64,000 nt of DNA, from assembly GCA_023548195.1 (NCBI GenBank), contig JAJHZJ010000335.1, positions 5,033,967 to 5,097,966 on the forward strand, in the 5' to 3' direction. The stretch is from Bettongia penicillata ogilbyi (lineage: Eukaryota; Chordata; Mammalia; Diprotodontia; Potoroidae). The notes under the pieces are model-generated. The model ran no database searches and was not told where the DNA came from. It saw nothing but the letters and a program-made list of their open reading frames with translations. Each line of letters starts with the position of its first letter. Within the stretch, counting starts at the first letter, position 1. Below are positions 11,331-22,544 of the stretch, piece after piece. Both the position numbers and the translations under genes were made by a program.

Positions 11331-12114
11331 AAAGCAAAAACAAGATCAATGAAGAGGCAAAATAAAATGTAAGAAACAACAAAAAGAAAAATTCAAAAGC
11401 AGCAAAATCTACCCCCTGAAAGGGAGAATGGAACTTCTAAAAAGATAACAAACTCCTTTCTGTAGACTTGCAGTTAATGGGCATCTTTATCAAGGACCCA
11501 CAGATGTAACTGGGCCCCAGGATACTGACTATGGATTTACACAATCCAAGCTTGATCTTGGGGAGTCTCTCATCTCTGGTCTTTGTACTCTACAGATATG
11601 TATCTGTTTTTCTTTAAAGGTCAAGTTCAAGGGTACAGTTCAGATCTACACCAACTCAGATTTGGGATTTGATCCCCAAAAACAACAACTCAGTCCATCT
11701 TCTCCAAAATGGCACTAGTGGTCCAACAAGAAGCCAGGGCAAAGAATTGTCCTTGAAATGCCCTTGAAAATCACCAAAAATGTCATCAGTGGAAAGTGTT
11801 CGTACTTTTAATTGGGACATATCTTCAAAGTCAGAACATAGGCCTGCTCCTGTAACCTTTCCAAATTGACCATGCTCCTCTCAGTCACCATGCATTGTCA
11901 CTCCACATGCATTGGAAATCTCTTCCTTATAACACTAACCCAGCTCCCCTCAATAGCAAAAATCACCACCTATTTACCTGCTCTCCATCCCTATACTCAA
12001 TATATAAACAGGTGAAAGGTTAGTAAGGCAGGCCTCTCCAATGATCTTTGCTTTGTTCATGTCCCTTCCTCATCCTTCAAAGTTCACAGGATCATCAAAG
12101 AAGAGCTCAGAGAT

Positions 12115-12335
12115 ATCCAGTCTGGAGATTCCTAACCTGGAATCCAGAGATCCCCAAAAAGTCTATATAACTTGGTAGAGGGAAAAATTACATTTTTATT
12201 TCAACATAATTGGTTTCCTTTGTGATCTTGTATATTTTATTTTGCATTGAAATACATGATTCTGAGAAAGAGTCATCAGGCTTTACCAAAGTGACTGCCA
12301 GAAGGGTCCATGGCACTGAAAAGGTTAAGAACCCC
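12115..12335 (+). repeat. Diverged interspersed repeat shared with 61245-61400
   Basis: It carries 'gattctgagaaagagtcat' and ends 'aaaggttaagaacccct'. The stretch at 61245-61400 shows the opposite-strand counterpart ('ccccttctcagaatcatg'). The two are copies of one family in opposite orientation; I cannot name the class. Confidence 0.5.
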
Positions 12336-12424
12336 TAAACTACTCCAACTCCTTAATTTGCCAGATGAGGAAATAGAGGCCAAGAGAAGCCAAGTGATTT
12401 GCTCGGAGTCATAGAGCTAATGAG

Positions 12425-12650
12425 GGGCAGCTACATGTGGAGGATTTAATCTCAAGCAGAGTGCCCTGCTTGGAGTGAGGAAAACATCTTCCCGAATTCA
12501 AATCCAGTCACAGATACTTACTTTGCCTCAGTTCCTTGTCTGTAAAATGAGCTAGAGAAGGAAATGGTGAACCACTCCAGTGTCTTTGCCAAGAAAACTC
12601 CAAACAGGGTCACAGAGAGTCAGACATGACTGAAAATAACTGAATAATAG
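12425..12650 (+). repeat. Marsupial tRNA-type SINE, sense
   Basis: It starts 'ggggcagcta', passes through 'attcaaatccagtcacaga' and 'tgtaaaatgagctagagaa', and ends with 'ccactccagtgtctttgcc' and 'gagtcagacatgactgaaa'. This last block defines the SINE type also seen at 13605, 32040, 40325, 42517 and 43265. Confidence 0.75.
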
Positions 12651-13604
12651 CATAGAATTTAATAAAAAGCTGAGCTGAGATTCAAACTCAGGTCTTTTGA
12701 CTCTACATTCAACTTCTTGCCCCTGCAGGAAGGAGGTTGACATCAGCTCATCTAAGCCTGACCTTTCCCTAGCTTCAGTATGATAGGCTTAGATAAGACC
12801 AAATTATAGGGAATGAAAGGAAGGAAATGTATGGCCTCCATTATGCTCATCCAGATTTCTAGTGCCATGGAACCCCTTACCCTGCCTCTCTCCTTTCTTT
12901 GTCTCTGTCTCTGTCTTCCATGAACACACACAAACATACATATAAACAGTCACTCACAAGCTCATTCATACGCTTACTCTCTTGAAACCAGTCTTACACA
13001 GGTCCCACTGGACACTTGACTTCAGTCTTGACAGTGAGCAAACAAACACCTGGGACGTCCCTGGCTACCAGCTTCTCAAGGAATAGAGCGGAAGGCTTTC
13101 TTTCATTTATATGATGAAGGGAGTTCGTGACTCCTCCAGTGAAGATTCTCAAACTTCCTAATTCTCCCCAGGAAACTAGGTTACCTTCTCTTTGACATTG
13201 CTTATTCCTTCTCTTCTCCTCTGTGTCCTGGTTTCAGGTCCAGCTCAGGAGCAGGACAGACCAAACCAAGAGAAGCTTCTACATTCTGACAGCATTTACT
13301 AAAACGGGGCTTGAGATTAAATCCTCCAAACTGGTCAGCTTCTGTCCTCTTCCCAGACCACTCCCACCTCTCAATAAATGCAGATATAACTATTCCTTAA
13401 GTTTCCTTCGTGGGATTGATTGTTAGTAAGAGCAAAAATGGGGAGTGGATTTGCCTTTATAGAATGTGCATTCAAAGCTCGATTCTCCCTCTGCATACCT
13501 CTGCGAATTTGTACTTTCCTCAACTTGTACAATGAAAGATTTGGAGTAGATAACTTCTTACGTCCCTTCCAGCTATCAGTCTATTATCCTATAAATCCTG
13601 AATT

Positions 13605-13832
13605 TATTGTTCTTGTTGTTTGGTCATGCCCCCATTTGGGATTTTCTTGGCAAAGATACAGGAGTGGTTTGCCATTTCTTTCTCAAGCTCGTTTTACAGA
13701 TGAAGAAACTGAGCCCAACAGGGTGAAGTGACTTGCCTAGGGTCAGGCAACTGGTAAGTATCTGAGGCTAAATTTGAACTCAGGTCTTCCTGACTCCAGG
13801 TGTGGCTCTATCCACTGTGCCACTTAGCTGCC
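13605..13832 (-). repeat. Marsupial tRNA-type SINE, antisense
   Basis: It reads 'gattttcttggcaaagata', 'gaagaaactgagcccaaca', 'gaactcaggtcttcctgac' and ends 'ctatccactgtgccactta', the antisense of the element at 12425-12650. Confidence 0.75.
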
Positions 13833-13834
13833 AA

Positions 13835-13980
13835 ACAGGTGACCTGGATTCTAATCCTGTCTCTGCTATTTCCCACTTGTGGGACCTCAAACAAATCACT
13901 TGATCTCTCTGAGCCTCAGCATCCTTATCTGTAAAGTGAGCTGGTTGAGTTGGATGACCTCAGTCTATGACCTTATATTA
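13835..13980 (+). repeat. SINE fragment, sense
   Basis: It abuts the preceding antisense SINE. The order 'ttctaatcctgtctctgct', 'gcctcagcatccttatctg' and 'gttggatgacctcagtcta' is that of a CORE-type SINE. Confidence 0.6.
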
Positions 13981-14374
13981 ACGGTTTATGAATCATGACA
14001 ATTTCACAGAATCTCAGAGCCCATCTGTTCCACTCATGCCAAAATCATAGCCCTTCCCTCAACAGCATCTTGGAGGAGCAATCATCCTGTAAAACAAAAT
14101 TAATTAATTAATGGTAATACTTGTACAGAGTTATGATCTAATTGTATTCATCCTATAAAACCTTTGTGGAATCAGGGTAGGTCAGAGGATCACACGTTTA
14201 GAGCTGGAAGGCACCTTAACGGTCATCTAATCCATTCCCTTCTCATTTTACAGGGGAAGAAACTAGGTTTGCTGAGTCACAATGCCTTGCATAAGGTGAC
14301 ATGAGTAGGAAATAGAAAAGTTTGGATTTGAACCCAGGTTCACTGACTCTGAACTCAGTACTTTTTTAGATGGT

Positions 14375-14600
14375 ACAGTGGATACAGTGTCAGGAACACC
14401 CAAATTCAAATCCCACCTCACCCACTTAGTAGCTTTTGTGTCCCTGGGAAAGTCACTTAACTGCTACCTACCTCAGTTTCCTCATCTGTAAAATGTGTAT
14501 AAATTACTGGGTTGTTGTAGGATCAAATGACAGAAAATTTGTAAAGCATTCCTCAAACTTTAAAGGGCTATGTAAATGATAGCTGTTACTTCCTATATTT
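14375..14600 (+). repeat. MAR1-like SINE, sense
   Basis: It runs from 'acagtggatacagtgtcag' through 'cctcagtttcctcatctgt' and 'gttgttgtaggatcaaatg' to 'ctatgtaaatgatagctgt', the complete order for this SINE. Confidence 0.7.
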
Positions 14601-14729
14601 TTTAATGCTGGAAACAAGGCAAGGAAGTGGCTCATTTAAGGACATCCCTCGAGTCAGTGGCAGAACTAGACTTAGAACCGAGATCTCTCAGCTCCCAGAC
14701 TAGCGGTCTGGTCACTGAGCCAGACAGAC

Positions 14730-15560
14730 TCATTTTTTTTTAGAGGTTGCTGGGATGTATTTTTGTTGTTATTTTTTAAACCATGGCCCCTGCCCCGCTA
14801 GCAGCTGGAAGTTCAGAGACAAGAGAAGGGGATTGGGCGTTAAGGCCTACCCTTCAACACCCTGGTATTTGTTAGGCACTGGTCCTGGGGCCCAGGCTCA
14901 GAACCCATAGCTCCAGGAAGACAGCTTTGTTTGGACATTAACCCATCTGTGGTTATAATAATGATAACTTTCAGCACCAGTGGCGCCCGGCTGTTAATGA
15001 CTCAAAGAATGCTAAATAGAACAAGATGTCATCTCTGCAGCCCTTGCAGTCTTGTCCCTCCCATTACAATCCTTAAGACCCCCGTCTAGCAGGCCTGTCT
15101 GTCTAGGTCTGAAGGCATTTGGCAGTCCAGTAGGGCTGTGGGCGAGGGTTGCCGTCCTGTCTCTGTATCAAAGAGAAGTTAAGGATACCCTGCACAGCCC
15201 AGCATTAACCTGATTTTAGTGTGGGTTGAACAAGCCTGGTGTCTTTTTTAAGCAGAAGTGGTGACCTCCCAAAATTTGTTTGTTTTTTCCTGGGGACTAA
15301 CTACTTTTAGATTTCTCTTCTGTCATTGGTCTAACGGGCAGGGGTGGGGGGGAAGTAACACCCCTGGTGAGACACAGGGCTGACAGGGAATGAAAATACA
15401 AGGAGGCTGTTACAGTCAGGTGTTTGTTGTGGCCTCTTTGGACATTCAGGGCAAGAGAAAATGATGGCCTTGAATTAAGATGGACTCCTTGGGGCTTTCT
15501 AAATATCATCATCACAATATCGTATTTCTAGAAACAGCCAGACCCTTAGTCAGGGGAGAA
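14730..15560. promoter_or_regulatory. Repeat-poor block, candidate regulatory element
   Basis: About 800 bases with none of the SINE or LINE phrases seen on either side. It holds a RUNX-type site (TGTGGTTA, 14948-14955) and an AP-1-type site (TGACTCA, 14998-15004) about 50 bases apart. It lies about 12 kb upstream of the LRP4 start. Such motifs also occur by chance, so this is a candidate only. Confidence 0.25.
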
Positions 15561-15869
15561 GAGAAGCTCATGGAGCTGAGAAGGGGAGAAGTCTATGACA
15601 GGGAGCGAGGAAGGGCAACAACGTGAAACAGAAGAGAACACCAGGTTTGTGGAGGGCGTCTCTGGCTCTAATGAAACGAATGGGAAGAACTCAAAGCGGG
15701 GGAAGGAGACTCCAGAAGTAGGAGCTTTTGTCCAACATTTATTAATTGTCCTAAGTTTTTTTATTTTTCTAATGTTCTTCTTCAGTTGTGGGAGAGAGGT
15801 GGGAGGGGACGAAAGAGATTTGTGTTTATTGAAAAGAATTCAATGAAATTTTTTTAAAAATATGTCAAA

Positions 15870-18250
15870 TGCCTGCCATGGGCAAGCAACTGTTCTAAGT
15901 AGGCACTAAAGGTAGAACTCAATCCTTTCCCTTAAGGGGTTAACACTATAGTCAGGGGGGTGTAGGAAAAGTATACAGATATGTCGAATGTGAAATAGAA
16001 TACAAGGGCACACAGGAGACAAAGTGGGCACCATTGACTGAAGAATGTTTGAACAGGTTTGGGGCACATGAATGTAAAGGAATGTTATTGTGCCATTAAA
16101 ATGATGACTATGAGGAATTCAGAGAGGGGTGGGGAATGGGAAGATGTGTTTGTCTGGATCAACGGGGAGAGGCCTACTAAACTGGGCTCCATTTCTGAAA
16201 TGAAACCATGCCTACACATTCTGAGACACCTCCCCCATCCCTATATTTTGCTTCCATCATATGAAACCAAGAAAGGAGAGAGGAGAACAACTCTCCCAGT
16301 AACAGGGGTCTGGCGCACGAGCACAGACCCCATTGGCTTGCTTAGCTGATGTCATCTCCCCAAGTGGCTGAGAATCTGGCTTCCGGGAGAGTTGTGATGA
16401 CATGAAATGGAGGTACCTTCCAGAGACTGTGGAACATGTGTAGACTTTATATAACTAGTTCCCGTCTGCTAACCATGTGGTTGGGGAGGAGCCTTTTTTC
16501 AAGTGGCTGAGTAACTGGGACTGGGAGCATCTTTGAAATGGTTGGATCAGCTTCAGTTTAACCCCACTGGACTATTTCCTCAGTCACAATCAGTCCTTCA
16601 GCTGCTTTACTCATGACCAGATTCCTTTGCTAGCAGCATCTGGCAAAAGATAATACTGTAATAGGAAGAGTCCTCAGAGCCCCACCTGGTCTTGTTCTTT
16701 TCTGAGCCAGGTGAAAAGATTGAAGTCTCTCGTCTTGGGAATTTCAAAAGATCAGGAGAGAGAAGGGTCTAGAGCTCCTAAAATTGAGGTGTTGTAACCA
16801 TCTCCACATTGGTAACCCAGCCCAGTGGTGGCACAGACAAGGACTCATGCAACAGCGATGCCCCATTTCAATGTGAACTTGGGGGGGCCAATACTATATA
16901 GGAAGTTAGAGTCTACTGACCTCGAAGGTGGAGGCTGCATAAGGAAGGGAGAGTGTGTCCCAAGGTACTGGGGAAAGTGTTTGTACTTGAATTTTTGCTA
17001 TTTCGTTGTAGTATATGTCTCTTTGTAAATGTTAGTTAATGTTAAGAAGTCACTAGGGCAAAACAATGAGGAGCTAGATCCAGCAAGAGGGAGCTTGAGC
17101 CCATGGCAGAACAAAAAGAATATCCCCACAAACCTCTTAAGGTGCCCTTGAGCCCTGAGGGGCCAACGTAGCCTGGCTGGTTCTAGAAGGATAGAACCAG
17201 AGCTACCTGCTACCCTTCATACACAACAACTGTAATAATGCAAGGGAAAAACAATGCAAGACAGCAAATTTCAGATTAGACCCAAAGTCTAATTCTGGTT
17301 GCAGATAACTTGTAATTAATTAGTAGGGAAATAGTAGACTATGGGTCTCTATTTTTACATATACTGTCAGTCCCAGGCACTGTGTTGGTTAGGCATTTAA
17401 AGCCTTTTATAACCTAGCCTCAACCTACCTTTCCAGCCTAATTTAGCCACCCTTGACAAACAGCCCTCTCACTGTTCCTCATACAAAGCGCACCACTTAG
17501 TGTCTGGGGGAGCCTTTGCGCAGGTATGGGGTGCTCCCTTTCCTTGTCTGCACCTCGTAGAATCTCGACCTCCTTCAAGACTCTTCTCAAAGTCCTCCCT
17601 GAGGACCTTTCTGACCAGCTGCTGTTACCCTCTCCTTCCAGATCCCTGCGTGTCTGTTCTGTCTGCTCCAACAGGATGTAAGTTCCCAGAAGGCAAGAGC
17701 TGCTTCAGTTCTGTCTTTGCAGCCGCAGTGCCTGGCATGGTGCCTAGAACATGGCGGACACTTCATAAACGCTTTTTGGTTGATTAATTTTGTTTGATTG
17801 TCAAAGGAGAAGATATCTATAAAGTTCTTTACAAACCTTAAAGTGCCATGTAAGTATTACTTTATTGCTATTGTAAACTGTTTTCATTTGTTATGAGAGA
17901 GGATTGGGGGGGGCACAACTCAAGGTCCTTGGAAGGTGATAGTGATGCAAAAACCCCAACCAAAATCAATAAAAATAAATTTTAAAAAGAATGTAAGTGT
18001 CTAGAAGAGGTACAAAGGATCTTGGGAGTTTAGAGGAAGGAGAAATCATTTGTAGCTACCTGTAATCAGGGAAGGTTTCATAGAGCAGAGGACATTCAAA
18101 TGTGAGCTGAATCGTAAAGACTATAGAAGATGGAAATGTGAAAGCAAGGACATCCTAGGCAGAGGGTGGCAGAGGTTAAAATGTGTTCAGGGATAGTGAG
18201 TAACTCCACTTTGGCTGGAGCACAGAACATATAAAAGCCAATGAATAGGA
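15870..18250. other. Intergenic, mixed repeat and unique sequence
   Basis: About 15870-16020 is a piece of the long low-copy repeat. About 16055-16140 is a short piece of a LINE also seen at 21465 and 36765. About 16200-17390 is largely repeat-free. About 17390-17790 is L2-like, and 17990-18245 is again the long repeat ('aggaaggtttcatagagca'-like phrases). No coding gene is supported. Confidence 0.55.
17390..17790 (+). repeat. L2-like LINE 3' end, sense
   Basis: It contains 'ttcaagactcttctcaaag', then 'cagaaggcaagagctgctt', 'gtgcctggcatggtgccta' and 'cttcataaacgctttttgg'. The last three are the usual end of L2/MIR-3' type elements. The open frames here are shadows. Confidence 0.55.
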
Positions 18251-18252
18251 GC

Positions 18253-18393
18253 AGGGGGAGAGAGAGGCGGGGGGGGGGGGAGGGGGGGAGAGAGGGAAGG
18301 ACAGAGAGGCAAGGAGATAAAGAGGAAGAGAGAGAGAGGGAGGGAGAGAGAGAGGGAAGGAGAGAGAGAGAGAAGGAAGGAGAGAGAGAGAAA
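18253..18393. repeat. Purine tract with long G runs
   Basis: About 140 bases that are almost entirely G and A on the plus strand, with 12 G at 18269-18280 and 7 G at 18282-18288, followed by (GA)n and (GGAA)n. It follows a long-repeat copy and precedes a SINE at 18430. Confidence 0.9.
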
Positions 18394-18429
18394 CTTGTTA
18401 GTAACTACATTACCTTCAGTTGCTGGTAC

Positions 18430-18552
18430 CAAAGTGAATGGAGCACTGGCCTGGACTCAAGAAAACCTGAGTTCAAATCCAGCCTCAGACACTTACTAGC
18501 TGTGTGACCCTGGGCAAGTCACTTAACCCTGATTACCTTTTTTAAAAAAAGA
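18430..18552 (+). repeat. Young-looking SINE, sense
   Basis: It reads 'gagcactggcctggactca', 'gagttcaaatccagcctca', 'tgaccctgggcaagtcact' and ends in an A-rich tail. It is very close to the consensus I remember, so it is less diverged than its neighbours. Confidence 0.75.
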
Positions 18553-20319
18553 AGGCAACTGAGGCCCAGAAAAATAAAATGCCTTGGCGAAGGTATTACA
18601 GGATTTGGACCTAGATCCTTGAACATCCAATCCAGGGCTATTTACTTTCATTATCTCCTTGTCCTTTCTATGGGAATGGAGAAGGAGGGAGAGTAACAAG
18701 AATCCCTTTTACTGGTTAAAAAAAATCTCAAAGGAAAGATAAAGGGAGGGAAATACAGTGTGGATTATTGCTAGCAAAACAGGTTGGTGAAAGTAGGACA
18801 AGCTTTTATCAACTCATCAAGCAGAAAAGATGCTGAAGGCAAAGCAGCTACTGAGAAATGCAGGCCACGAAACTCATGCCGAGCTCAGAAACTCTTTCAG
18901 AGTGTCTCTAGCAGGGAGGGGAGCAGAGAGCTGGAAGTCATTAAAAGCTTAGAAATTAAATTGCTACTAACGGAGAAGGTGACCAAGCTTCCTCAAAGCA
19001 GCAGACCTTGGGTTTCTGGGACTTTCTGGAAATTTGCTAAGAAAAGAGATGTTCCTAAGCTTGTGAGAAGGTAAGAAAAAGTGGCGAATGGCCGGCGAAG
19101 AGTGAAAGGGGCAGGTCTTCAGCTGGCCTAGGCCTCACACACAAGCATGGCTTAGGGTTTTTAAGAGCCTGTACCCCTATGCCTCCACATGGGATAAAAA
19201 GCCAAGAGACAAGGAGGGCATTTTGCTCAGATTCAGACATGCAGCTGAATTGGGCAGCTCTCTGCCAAGTTAGTCTGTGCATCTCAGTCTGAACTTAAAT
19301 CCTGTCTCCGCCCCTTATGACCTGGATGACCTTACGCAACACTTCCTTTCTCTGGGGCCTCAGTTTCTTCATCTGTAAAATCCAGGTATTGGACTAAATG
19401 ACCTCAGAGGTCCCCTCCAGCTCCAAAGCTATGATAATACCATCTCTCCTGGCCAGGCACTGCAAACAGTGACCTGGTCCCAGAATGGAAGACCTTGGGT
19501 TGGATGATACTTGGGCCAATGTGTGATACATTCAAGGATCCCAAATTGCTCCTCAATGCCCAGATCCCTCTTTTTTAACACCAGTATTCTCCCAGTGAAG
19601 TTCTAGGAAAGTAAATCATGGGGATAACCCTGGAGAAAATGTACATAACGGAGTAGGAAAAAGAATGCTCATGCTGAAGAGACCACAGTAGAATTTCAGT
19701 ATCTGAGGTAAGCTCCAAATACTCCAGGCATCTGTAATCTCAGAATCTCTTATTCCAATTGCCAGTTATTCATGCCTCTCCATCCTATGTGCCTCTTGTC
19801 TATGTTGTCCCCCAGCTTCAACAGAAGGAATCCACCACCAGTACCAGACACCTTCCTTGATTAATTTGAACATCATTAGGACACCGTTGTTACATCTGGG
19901 CATACCAGGAGTCCATTGAGACTCTTTTGGTAGTGAGAGGAGTTTGGAAACCCAAACTTGTATGATCTGAAACATCATGATATATAGTAAATAGAGCACT
20001 GGCCTTGAAGCAGGAAAGGTCTGGGTTCCAATCCTTCTTCAGATAATTACTTGCTATATTATCCTGAGCAAGATGCTTCATCTTTATTGGACTCAGTGTC
20101 TTCATTTGCAAAAATATGTCATCTTTTATTTGGGGCAGTTAAAAATCCTGCAGTTCAAAAGCTAGTGAGAACAGATCAATCCAGTTCTTAAACAAAAGTC
20201 CCAACAAAGTCAGAAATCAGGAGGATAAAAGCAAAAAAGAAACATCATGTCCTTATTCAAAACCTTTGTGTTCCTGCACCTGGAAAATGGGTGTAGTTCA
20301 GGTAGTTCAGGCTGACACG

Positions 20320-20700
20320 CCTCAAGAAAGCTACAGTGAATCTGAAGAGTGTCCAGAAGAAGGCACCTTGATGAAGTCTGGAAGGACGCTAAATGAGGCT
20401 AGGTTAAGATCATTAGTCGGGAAAGTCGACAAAGACGAACGTTAAGAGGGGATATGGTTGATGTCTTTAAATCCATGAAGTGGGTGGAGCACATGGAATG
20501 TGTTCACCAAATCCAAAGACCCTAGATGAGGGGGCACCATTCAAAGACGCAAAGTTAGGAAAAACCCAAAAGGGGGTGTGACTTTTTAGAGACTGCAATA
20601 TCCATAAGGAGCTTATTACTCCAACAGGTCTTTCAGGAAGAAAATATAAATAACTTCAAACAAGCCTTAGATAGTCATGAGTGGCAGGTCCATGCAAGTT
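20320..20700 (+). repeat. CR1/L3-like LINE fragment
   Basis: It contains 'gaggctaggttaagatcat', 'gttgatgtctttaaatcca' and 'aagttaggaaaaacccaaa', a sequence order resembling the CR1/L3 3' region, as at 5480-5760. It is diverged. Confidence 0.4.
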
Positions 20701-21464
20701 ATTAAGGAGAACTGGGATGGGTGGCGTAGTGGAAGTCACCATATTTGGAGGCAGAAGACCTCAAGTCAAACCCTTGCTCTTCCACTTTGTGTCAAGGTGA
20801 CTTTGGGCTAGTGGATTTACTTTCCTTGGGACTCAATTTCTCCATCTGTAAAATGAGAATTGAGCTGAATGACTTTGAAAGTTCCTTTCATCTTGAAATC
20901 TAGGATCCTATGACCAAGTTTTAAAGGACATTGGAAGACAGAGTGTTGTAGTAGAGAAATTACTAGGCATAGTGTCAGGATACCTGAAGTTTCATCTTTT
21001 CTCATGTACTTGTGAGCCGCGCAACTGGGGAAAGTCCATTAATCTGATTCTGGGTCTCCTCCTCCATACAATGCGAATAATCATACTTAAATCACCCACC
21101 TCACAGAGTCACTTCGTGGAAGGCACTTTGAAGACCTGGACATGCTACAGAGATATCATCGTCATTCTTAGCCCTTTGAGGTAAATGTTGGCAAGGACCA
21201 CCCTGTCTTCTCCTACATGGTCCTTGAAGTCAATATCAGAGGCAACATTGGGATGGGTCTGACATAAAATTGATAACATCTTGAATATTTCATCTCATAC
21301 AACTCGTTAAGAATCAAACCAATCTGCACACAGTAGACTCTTTAAAATATTTGTAAAATTGAACCCACTATAGGATCTTTAATCTGTTTTTTAGAGGTAT
21401 GCTAAGATTGTGGTTAGAACTGGGAACTTGGTCCATATGTATCCAAAGTCCCTACATTCTTCAC

Positions 21465-21680
21465 TTTTTGTGGTAGCAAAGGACTGGAAACAAAATAGGT
21501 GCCCAGTGATGAGAGAGTGACTGGAAAAACTTTGGTATATGGGTACAATGGCATACTGGTGTAGACATGACAAATATGAGGAATTCAGAGAATCGTGAGA
21601 AGACTCGTATGAACAGATGAAGACCAGAACAGAAGAAGCAGGAGAGCATGGTCCATAGTGACTATAATGTAAAAGAAAAG
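21465..21680 (+). repeat. LINE 3'-region fragment, sense
   Basis: It contains 'gtggtagcaaaggactgga', 'tgatgagagagtgactgga', 'ggtatatgggtacaatggc' and 'agaccagaacagaagaagc'. The same element is present in antisense at 36765-37310, and a short sense piece is at 16055-16140. Confidence 0.6.
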
Positions 21681-22544
21681 AGCAGAGAGGAAGCCACACA
21701 CCTGGCTGATTGGAATGACCAATCACAGTGCTGGAAGGGGCCTTAGAGGCCACCTAGCGCAACTCTCTCATTTTATACATGACAAAAGGGAAGCCCAAGA
21801 ATGTAAAGTGACTTGGTCCAAGGTCTCATAGGTAGGGAGGATCCATGTGGTATAGTGGGGAAAGTGCTGCCTTTAGGCTCAGAGGAGCCAGGTTTGAATT
21901 CCATCTGGACAAATGACTAATTTTGTGACCTCGGGCAAGTCATTTTTTTTCTTTTCTGGGCTTCAATTTCATCATTTCTAAAAGACCAGGTTGGACTAGA
22001 TGACTCTTCTGGGTCTAAAACTATCAGTATATAAACCCTACTTCCTCTCAGCAAAGAATATGTGGTCACCGTGTTGGTAACCCACTTTTTCTTTGTTAGA
22101 AAGGAAGGTTCAGCACTGGGGATGGAGTTCCATGGAGGAAATACTAGAAACAATCACTACAGTTGTTTTAAGTCTGCTCACCCTGTAACTTATCATCACT
22201 GAAATCTATCATCAGTGGCAAGTAAATAATAAAATAAGAAAGAGAATGTCTAAATTTAGCCCAGTTAAATCAGGAGCAGTGAGATATGGCTGAGAGTTAG
22301 AAGGATCATACTCAGCATATAATAGTTGTGTGCTGGTTTACTTACCACTCTGTTTTTCCAGTTTCACCGTGTGCTGCCAAAGCAAATGAAATCTATTCAT
22401 CTCTAGGCTCCAGAGGCCTAGATTTTAGAGGCTGGGTGCACAAACATCAGGTAGCTGGGAGATAAGGACATATTAAAGGTCCCCTCCTTTCCAAGGTATG
22501 CCCTGAGTAAAGTTTGAGGAGCTGAGCAGTTTACAGAGGGGCTC

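Larger units (their letters stand above)
11331..14730. other. Intergenic, repeat-rich
   Basis: No gene is supported. About 11340-12110 is unassigned. Then come a diverged repeat (12115-12335), a sense SINE (12425-12650), unassigned sequence with CA-rich patches (12740-13600), a pair of back-to-back SINEs (13605-13980), an antisense SINE (about 14180-14375), a sense MAR1-like SINE (14375-14600) and an antisense fragment (14605-14720). Confidence 0.6.

Noticed and set aside
18430..18552. Recurrent 'tgaccctgggcaagtcact' blocks as tRNA genes or shared regulatory sites
   Set aside because: They are the inner part of SINEs, found in dozens of sense and antisense copies in the window.
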